Of a stretch of DNA of 64,000 bases, positions 58,513-64,000 are shown piece after piece. A model generated the notes under the pieces. That model was given only the letters and a program-made list of their open reading frames with translations. It was not told the origin of the DNA and ran no database searches. The number at the start of each line of letters is the position of its first letter. Within the stretch, counting starts at the first letter, position 1. Both the position numbers and the translations under genes were made by a program. This DNA comes from Bacteroidaceae bacterium (GTDB lineage Bacteria > Bacteroidota > Bacteroidia > Bacteroidales > Bacteroidaceae), in assembly GCA_017469525.1 (NCBI GenBank), contig JAFUGG010000018.1:1-64000 (forward strand). The letters are read 5' to 3'.

Positions 58513-58574
58513 GCACATACATGTAGATGCAATTGCATCTACATGTATATGCAATTGCATCTACATGTATGTGC
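58513..58574. repeat. 22-bp periodic palindrome array (ATGCAATTGCAT / TACATGTA)
   Basis: TACATGTA is centred at 58521.5, 58543.5 and 58565.5, and ATGCAATTGCAT at 58532.5 and 58554.5: two palindromes alternate every 11 bp, one unit every 22 bp. The ends form a perfect inverted repeat of 26 bp (58513-58538 with 58549-58574). Sequence unlike the other arrays. Confidence 0.85.
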
Positions 58575-58620
58575 AAACTCTTTGGTGTAAAGAATGGGGT
58601 GGGGAAGAGTGCCGGGAGGG

Positions 58621-59766
58621 TCAGAGCAACGCCTTGATTGCCTCCTCGAGGTCGGGTATGTTTTCCTGCCGAGCCTGGAGGTCGCAGTTGCGGTCTATGA
58701 GGAAGTATTGGGGCAGGTGGTTTACGTCGTAGAGCGTAAGCATGTCGCTCTCCAGACCCTCCTCGCAATAGACGCTGACCCAGGGCAGTGCCTCGCTCGC
58801 CAACTTCCAGAGATGCTGGCTGGGGTCGAGGCTGACCTGGTAAATCTCGAAGCCTTGGTCGTGATACTTATTGTAAATCTCGCGCAAGAGCAGCGTTCGT
58901 TCCGTGCTGCCGTCCATGGAAAATGCGGTGAAATCGAGCAAAATGACCTGTCCGCGCAGGTCGCTGAGTGTGCGCTCCTGTCCGTGGATGTCGGGGAAAG
59001 TCATGTCGATGATGCCCAGCTCTCGCACCTTGTCGCCGTCCACGTCGAGCACTATCTGTCGCGGCTTCTGCTGGTTCTTGCGGCACTCCTGGATGATGGC
59101 CACCAGGTTCTGGGTGCGCGGACTCTCTGGATACCTCTCGTTCCAGGCGTTGGCAATGGCGCGCATCCAGGTCAGGTCGCTCCTGTCGTTCATCGGATTG
59201 AAGATAAGGCTGCCGCCGAGCGTCTGGAAGCAAGCGTAGTAGCTGTACGTCCTGTCGTAGTGGCCATGCAGGAAGTCCTTCTTCACCTCAGCTTTGTAGC
59301 GGTCCACCAGACGCTGTATCATGCTGTCCCGCTCGGCGATGGTGAAGTTGCGGTCCGCAGAGATTCGGCGCGCCTCACGCTCCATGTCGGCCAGCTTCAG
59401 GCATAGCAGTCGGATGGAGTCGCACGCCGCGCTGCCCTCCACCGTGTAGCCGAACGACAGGTCCTTCATGTCGGCCTTGACGCGGACCGTCTCCGTGCTG
59501 TCGATGGCAAGGTTGATGCCGCCGTCAGCGATGCGCAGGCGGTAGAACTCGGGGCTGCCCGTGCCGGCTTTCTCGAAGCGGAACGTGCCGTCCTTACCCA
59601 GCCTGACGCTGTCGATGCGTACCACTCCCTCGCCCAGGGTCAAGTGCTCCAGGTAGAGAACAGACGAGTCGGCTCCGCTGATGCAGCCCTCGATGATGAA
59701 TCTTCTCGCGTGTTTGCAGCCGCATGGCAAAATGGCGGCTAAAAGTATGAATAGTGCCTTCTTCAT
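58621..59766 (-). CDS. Lipoprotein with DUF4369-like and thioredoxin-like domains, no CxxC
   Basis: 381 aa. The lipobox-like LPCGCKH at residues 14-20 suggests a lipid-anchored envelope protein. The N-terminal part (FIIEGCISGADSSVLYLEHL) resembles DUF4369. The C-terminal part has the TlpA/AhpC fold (MTFPDIHGQERTLSDLRGQVILLDFTAF, and VNHLPQYFLIDRN with cis-Pro). At the place of the usual WCxxC the sequence is FSMDGSTE, so a redox-active cysteine pair is missing. A binding or structural role is inferred. Confidence 0.82.
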   Translation of the reverse strand: MKKALFILLAAILPCGCKHARRFIIEGCISGADSSVLYLEHLTLGEGVVRIDSVRLGKDGTFRFEKAGTGSPEFYRLRIADGGINLAIDSTETVRVKADMKDLSFGYTVEGSAACDSIRLLCLKLADMEREARRISADRNFTIAERDSMIQRLVDRYKAEVKKDFLHGHYDRTYSYYACFQTLGGSLIFNPMNDRSDLTWMRAIANAWNERYPESPRTQNLVAIIQECRKNQQKPRQIVLDVDGDKVRELGIIDMTFPDIHGQERTLSDLRGQVILLDFTAFSMDGSTERTLLLREIYNKYHDQGFEIYQVSLDPSQHLWKLASEALPWVSVYCEEGLESDMLTLYDVNHLPQYFLIDRNCDLQARQENIPDLEEAIKALL

Positions 59767-59792
59767 TCCCTTTATATATATAATAATGTGTG

Positions 59793-59800
59793 CAAAGGTA
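59793..59800 (-). promoter_or_regulatory. -7 promoter box of the lipoprotein gene
   Basis: TACCTTTG on the minus strand, 26 bp before the ATG. It faces the pnp promoter. Confidence 0.65.
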
Positions 59801-59863
59801 CGAAGTTTTGCAAGAAAAAGAAAAAATATGAATGATGAATTGTGATTTATGAATTAAAATGCG

Positions 59864-59871
59864 TATCTTTG
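59864..59871 (+). promoter_or_regulatory. -7 promoter box of pnp
   Basis: TATCTTTG with a partial -33 (ATTG) about 21 bp upstream. The 58-nt leader holds no clear hairpin. Confidence 0.7.
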
Positions 59872-59929
59872 CGCGATTTTTTATATCATATGTGTGACGT
59901 TAAGAAAACAATAAGTTAAACAAATCAAG

Positions 59930-62215
59930 ATGAACGTAATTACAAAGACAGTCGAGTTGCCTGATGGAAGAACCATCAGCATCGAGACCGGGAAACTTGC
60001 CAAACAAGCCGATGGTTCCGTGATGCTCCGCATGAACAACACGATGCTCCTGGCCACTGTTTGCGCAGCCAAAGATGCCGTTCCCGGCACAGATTTCATG
60101 CCCTTACAGGTTGAGTACAGAGAAAAGTATTTTGCCGCAGGTCGTTTTCCTGGCGGCTTCACGAAGCGTGAGGGTAAGGCAAATGACGACGAGATACTGA
60201 CTTGTCGCCTCGTAGACCGCGCCCTGCGCCCTCTCTTCCCCAGCAACTACCATGCTGAGGTGTATGTAAATGTAATCCTCTTCTCAGCCGACGGCGTGGA
60301 CATGCCCGATGCTCTGGCTGGCTTTGCCGCCTCTGCAGCACTGGCTTGCAGCGACATCCCCTTCGAAGGCCCCATCTCCGAGGTCCGCGTGGCTCGTATA
60401 AACGGAGAATTTGTCATCAACCCAACCTTCCAACAGCTTGAGGAGGCCGACATGGACCTCATGGTCGGTGCCACCGAAGAGAACATCATGATGGTGGAAG
60501 GCGAGATGAAGGAAGTGCAGGAGAGCGACCTCCTCGCAGCCCTCAAGGCAGCCCACGAGGCCATCAAGCCCATGTGCCGCCTCCAGAAGGAACTGAGCAA
60601 AGAGCTCGGCAAGGACGTGAAGCGCGAGTACTGCCACGAGGTGAACGACGACGAACTCCGCGAAGCCGTGAAGCAGGCCTGCTACCAGAAAGCTTACGAC
60701 GTAACGAAGCAAGGCCTCGAGAAGCACGCTCGTGCCGAAGCATTCGAAGCCATCCGCGAAGACTTCAAGGCTGCCTACGCCGAGGCTCACGCCGACATGC
60801 CGGCAGAAGAGCTCGAGGAAAAGAACACACTCATTGACCGTTACTACCACGATGTAGAGAGAGATGCCATGCGTCGCTGCATCCTGGACGAAGGCATACG
60901 CCTCGACGGCCGCAAGACAACCGATATCCGTCCCATCTGGTGCGAGGTGAGCCCGCTGCCCGGACCTCATGGAAGCGCCATCTTCACCCGTGGTGAGACA
61001 CAGTCGCTGGCTACCTGTACGCTCGGCACAAAGCTTGACGAGAAGCTTGTCGACGATGTCCTCGTGCGCGAATACCAGCGTTTCCTGCTCCACTATAACT
61101 TCCCTCCCTTCTCCACCGGCGAGGCGAAGGCACAGCGCGGCGTAGGTCGTCGCGAGATAGGCCACGGCCATCTGGCATGGCGCGGCCTCAAAGGTCAGCT
61201 CCCGAAGGACTATCCCTACACCATCCGCGTAGTGAGCGACATCCTGGAGAGCAACGGTTCCAGCTCGATGGCCAGCACCTGTGCAGGCTGCTTGGCACTG
61301 ATGGATGCCGGTGTTCCCATTAAGGCTCCCGTCAGCGGCATCGCCATGGGACTCATCAAGAACCCGGGTGAAGACAAGTACGCAGTACTCTCCGACATCC
61401 TGGGCGACGAGGATCACCTCGGCGACATGGACTTCAAGACCACAGGCACACCGAATGGTCTGACCGCAACTCAGATGGACATCAAGTGCGACGGCCTCTC
61501 CTACGAGATTCTCGAAAAGGCGCTCATGCAGGCAAAGGCTGGTCGCGAGCACATCCTCGCTGAGATGATGAAGACGCTCGACAAGCCACGTCCAGAGTTG
61601 AAGCCTCACGTACCACGCATCGAGCAGATGATTATCCCGAAGGAATTCATAGGTGCTGTCATCGGCCCGGGCGGAAAGATTATCCAGGGAATGCAGGAGG
61701 AGACCGGTGCCACCATTACCATCGACGAGGAAGACGGCGTCGGCAAGGTACAGGTGAGCGGTCCCAACAAGGAAGTCATCGACGCTGCTATGGCTAAGAT
61801 CAAGGCTATCGTGGCTGTTCCCGAGATTGGCGAAGTCTATGAAGGTACCGTCCGCAGCATCATGCCTTACGGCTGCTTCGTAGAGTTCATGCCCGGCAAG
61901 GACGGACTTCTCCACATCAGTGAGATTGATTGGAAGCGCCTCGAGACCGTCGAGGAGGCTGGCATCAAGGAAGGCGACAAGATTCAGGTGAAGCTCCTCG
62001 AGATTGACCCGAAGACCGGCAAGTTCAAGCTGAGCCGTCGTGCCCTGATTGAGAAGCCCGAAGGCTATGTAGAGCGTGAGCGCGAACGCCGTCCCCGTCC
62101 CGAACGTGGCGAGCGTCGTCCTCGTCCCGAAGCAAGGCACGGCGAAAGCCAACGTGGTGAGCGTGGCGAACGCCGTCCCCGTCCCGAGCATGGCGAAGAG
62201 CCTGCTGCAGAATGA
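59930..62215 (+). CDS. pnp: Polyribonucleotide nucleotidyltransferase (PNPase)
   Basis: 761 aa, cytoplasmic. Two RNase PH-like domains ([20 protein letters not shown]..., and [25 protein letters not shown] with the second active site DMDFKTTGT), a KH domain ([19 protein letters not shown]) and an S1 domain ([20 protein letters not shown]). The enzyme degrades RNA 3'-5' with phosphate. The C-terminal 45 residues are Arg/Pro/Glu-rich ([19 protein letters not shown]), an RNA-binding-like tail. Confidence 0.97.
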   Translation: MNVITKTVELPDGRTISIETGKLAKQADGSVMLRMNNTMLLATVCAAKDAVPGTDFMPLQVEYREKYFAAGRFPGGFTKREGKANDDEILTCRLVDRALRPLFPSNYHAEVYVNVILFSADGVDMPDALAGFAASAALACSDIPFEGPISEVRVARINGEFVINPTFQQLEEADMDLMVGATEENIMMVEGEMKEVQESDLLAALKAAHEAIKPMCRLQKELSKELGKDVKREYCHEVNDDELREAVKQACYQKAYDVTKQGLEKHARAEAFEAIREDFKAAYAEAHADMPAEELEEKNTLIDRYYHDVERDAMRRCILDEGIRLDGRKTTDIRPIWCEVSPLPGPHGSAIFTRGETQSLATCTLGTKLDEKLVDDVLVREYQRFLLHYNFPPFSTGEAKAQRGVGRREIGHGHLAWRGLKGQLPKDYPYTIRVVSDILESNGSSSMASTCAGCLALMDAGVPIKAPVSGIAMGLIKNPGEDKYAVLSDILGDEDHLGDMDFKTTGTPNGLTATQMDIKCDGLSYEILEKALMQAKAGREHILAEMMKTLDKPRPELKPHVPRIEQMIIPKEFIGAVIGPGGKIIQGMQEETGATITIDEEDGVGKVQVSGPNKEVIDAAMAKIKAIVAVPEIGEVYEGTVRSIMPYGCFVEFMPGKDGLLHISEIDWKRLETVEEAGIKEGDKIQVKLLEIDPKTGKFKLSRRALIEKPEGYVERERERRPRPERGERRPRPEARHGESQRGERGERRPRPEHGEEPAAE

Positions 62216-62235
62216 AGCAATAGTCTCTAAATAAT

Positions 62236-62276
62236 GAAAGCGTGCCCTTCCAATCGGAGGAGCACGCTTTCTTTTT
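62236..62276 (+). terminator. Terminator of pnp
   Basis: GAAAGCGTGC and GCACGCTTTC with a 16-nt loop, then TTTTT. Confidence 0.85.
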
Positions 62277-62474
62277 CAACGCCCTATAGGGGCGACTGGG
62301 GTCCGGAGTATGCTCCGGAGAAGCCACTGAATGTGGCTTCGGCCCCACAAAGGGGAGCGAGTTTCCACTCGCGACGGAGGAACGTTCAACGCCCTATAGG
62401 GGAATGCTCAACGCCCTATAGGGGAATGGCCAACGCCCTATAGGGGAATGCTCAACGCCCTATAGGGGATCTGA
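62277..62474. repeat. Array of nine 22-bp palindromic units
   Basis: CAACGCCCTATAGGGG begins at 62277, 62387, 62409, 62431 and 62453. Between the first two, four units of 22 bp (62299-62386) have quite different palindromes: TCCGGAGTATGCTCCGGA, GAAGCCACTGAATGTGGCTT, CCCCACAAAGGGG and GCGAGTTTCCACTCGC. Phase is kept (62387-62277 = 110 = 5 x 22). Each unit keeps its own pairing. It immediately follows the pnp terminator. Confidence 0.88.
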
Positions 62475-62510
62475 AGACGCCTCTATGTGAGCCTTAAAAG
62501 AAGGAACGGG

Positions 62511-64000
62511 TTATCCGGGACAGAGCTGCCCGACGTTATACTCAAAATCGTTCTTGTCTATGGCTTGAGCCTTGATTCTCGAGCGGGTGTTATATACTGT
62601 TTGTGGCGACAAGTAGAGCAGAGTCGCTATTTCACCAGTGTTCGTAACACCCAAACGGATAAGCGCAAATATGCGGAGCGCAGTTGAAAGCTTGCCCGTA
62701 TGCCTCTTCTCTATCCCCGTTTCCAGCAAGGCATTGAACTCGTCGATGAATGTGGGGTACAACTCCAAAAATGCGTTGTCGAAACAGTCGAGGAAGAAGG
62801 ACGCATCTTCTTCACTTTGCTTGTACGATGATATCTCCGAGAGAAGTTCACCAGTCCTGTTTAGTGTTAACTTCCGCTTTACAAGCGTTTTGAATTTCTC
62901 ATGCCGGATAATCTGCGTCGCACTGTGGTCGATGAAAACCTTTGCCAGTTTCTCTCGACAGCCAGCCGTGTAGCACAATCTGTCGTTCAGGCTATTAAGG
63001 CGTCCGTTCAGTTCTTCCAATTGGCTGTTACTATAAGCCAATTTGCGACGTCTGTCATTCAGTTTTCTGTTTTGCCACCATGCAACTAGGCAGAAAGCAA
63101 TGGCCACAAGAGCCAGCAGGAAGGCAAACACAATCACGCCCTTCTGCATCTTATGCCGTTCGTTCGTAAGGTTTCGGTAGGTAAGATTGATGGTGGGATA
63201 GTCGAGGGCAGTCTCAAGAGTTCGGAGCCTTGCGTCGTAGAACCGGGCATCTTCCATGGCCGTGAGGATATAGTGCTCAGCCCTTTCTGCATCGGAAGTG
63301 CCTCTCTCCATCAGCAGCGTGGCAACCTTCCGTAAGGCCGCCGATTCGCGATTGATGGCCAACTGATCGCTTATCGCTGCCCGAATGTAATATTCAATCT
63401 CCTGCTCGTCTTCACCTTGCTGTCCACTCTCGTATCCCAATGAATAACAGGCCATAGCATAGGTGTGGCGGTTCTCTGGGACGGTCTTAATATGCTTAAG
63501 GTAATGCTGCCTTGCCAGCGTCCTATTTCCTGTTGCCTGATAATAATCGGCCATGTAGAAGTTGTAATCAACATGATCCGTGCTAAGGTAGTTGATGCCT
63601 TCCTTCCGGTACCGTTGTGCTTTCTCCTTGTATTCGGACTCATAACTTGTGCCTCTGCAGTAATCGGCCCAAAGGCTGTAAAGTGCTGTCAGCGTATGAT
63701 AGTATTCAAATTTTGTGTCCTGTAGAAGAAGCGTATCAACAGCCATTATTGTTCTTTCAGCCTCAGGATATAAACCTCCGCGAAGCAAAGTCTTAGCCTT
63801 ATATATCCCGAAAAGGTTCTGGTATATGGTATCTTTTAGTACATAGGCAAGTTGGAGACCTTGCTCAGCATAGTCAATCGCATCGTTGAAACTGTAGGAG
63901 TAGTACTCGTCGAATATCTTTTCGAGCAAGACCAACTTCTGTCTGTTGCCAGCCGTCCTCTGCAAATCGGCTTTCAATTGGTTAGTAATGGTTTCCTTCT
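62511..64000 (-). CDS. TPR-type sensor/regulator with LuxR-like HTH, DUF6377-like (N-terminus outside window)
   Basis: At least 496 residues in the window; the frame stays open to the right edge (KETITNQLKADLQ...), so the start lies outside. TPR-like helices (AIDYAEQGLQLAYVLKDT, HYLKHIKTVPENRHTYAMAC) fill the first part. A single membrane span is GVIVFAFLLALVAIAFCLVAW. A coiled segment and a C-terminal region with LGVTNTGEIATLLYLSPQTVYNTRSRIKAQA, a helix-turn-helix, follow. I know this plan from Bacteroidetes regulators with DUF6377. Likely senses an envelope signal and regulates genes. Confidence 0.78.
   Translation of the reverse strand, partial: KETITNQLKADLQRTAGNRQKLVLLEKIFDEYYSYSFNDAIDYAEQGLQLAYVLKDTIYQNLFGIYKAKTLLRGGLYPEAERTIMAVDTLLLQDTKFEYYHTLTALYSLWADYCRGTSYESEYKEKAQRYRKEGINYLSTDHVDYNFYMADYYQATGNRTLARQHYLKHIKTVPENRHTYAMACYSLGYESGQQGEDEQEIEYYIRAAISDQLAINRESAALRKVATLLMERGTSDAERAEHYILTAMEDARFYDARLRTLETALDYPTINLTYRNLTNERHKMQKGVIVFAFLLALVAIAFCLVAWWQNRKLNDRRRKLAYSNSQLEELNGRLNSLNDRLCYTAGCREKLAKVFIDHSATQIIRHEKFKTLVKRKLTLNRTGELLSEISSYKQSEEDASFFLDCFDNAFLELYPTFIDEFNALLETGIEKRHTGKLSTALRIFALIRLGVTNTGEIATLLYLSPQTVYNTRSRIKAQAIDKNDFEYNVGQLCPG

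Noticed and set aside
12451-62474. CRISPR arrays
   Set aside because: The 22-bp units are contiguous without unique spacers of about 30 bp, and no cas gene is present.
1-64000. Insertion sequences or prophage genes
   Set aside because: No transposase, integrase or phage structural gene was seen on either strand.

Overview
This window looks like a chromosome segment of a Bacteroidales bacterium, most likely Prevotellaceae. The evidence is the promoter type (TAnnTTTG, sometimes with TTTG about 20 bp upstream, and no Shine-Dalgarno pattern), the family content (DUF5686 outer-membrane protein, DUF349, DUF6377-type regulator, HU-like protein, secreted proteins ending in YNxAGQxV tails) and the high core GC. 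GC drops clearly in accessory stretches near 4.5-5.0, 13.2-17.3 and 39.0-39.95 kb.

Layout. 0-12.4 kb: the end of tyrS, two secreted proteins, metG, a small W-tailed peptide, a CYTH protein, prfB, a long-chain acyl-CoA synthetase, a DUF1016 nuclease and an M20 deacylase. 12.4-17.3 kb: a 350-bp array of 22-bp palindromic units, a structured leader RNA and an AT-rich island of unrecognised genes. 17.4-23.1 kb: Fic, tadA, a RhuM-type protein, an OB/HD exonuclease, LicD, an acyltransferase and a NUDIX protein. 23.2-36.3 kb: an NfeD-flotillin pair, feoB, a sialidase fused to an Fe-transport accessory peptide, an Lrp regulator, metY-cysK and two glycosidases. 36.6-43.4 kb: an HU-like protein, a second structured leader RNA of the same type, and a restriction-modification island (two methylase-like proteins, an MntA-HepT toxin-antitoxin pair, a GIY-YIG/helicase). 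43.6-50.7 kb: a tRNA-Leu(UAA) split by a group I intron, rsfS-ftsH-cdsA, tRNA-Gln, corA and a DUF349 protein. 51.1-58.4 kb: a ceramide-synthase-like acyltransferase, ketosynthase, ACP, FAD oxidoreductase, DUF5686 and DUF4833. 58.6-64 kb: a lipoprotein thioredoxin without CxxC, pnp and a TPR/HTH regulator cut by the window edge.

Four things stand out. (1) A group I intron interrupts tRNA-Leu(UAA) exactly between U34 and A35. (2) At least eight intergenic sites carry unrelated sequences that share a strict 22-bp period, mostly with a palindrome in each unit. (3) A G/C-rich palindromic element occurs about twelve times and is spliced in frame into metG, the M20 enzyme and feoB, and it supplies the stop codon of the HD protein. 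(4) Two leader RNAs of about 290-300 nt share the same 5' hairpin (CCTCAGCGGAGGTGCCC), each followed by a repeat / anti-repeat / repeat arrangement that ends at the first gene of an accessory island.

All calls come from reading the sequence and from memory of protein families. No database search was possible.
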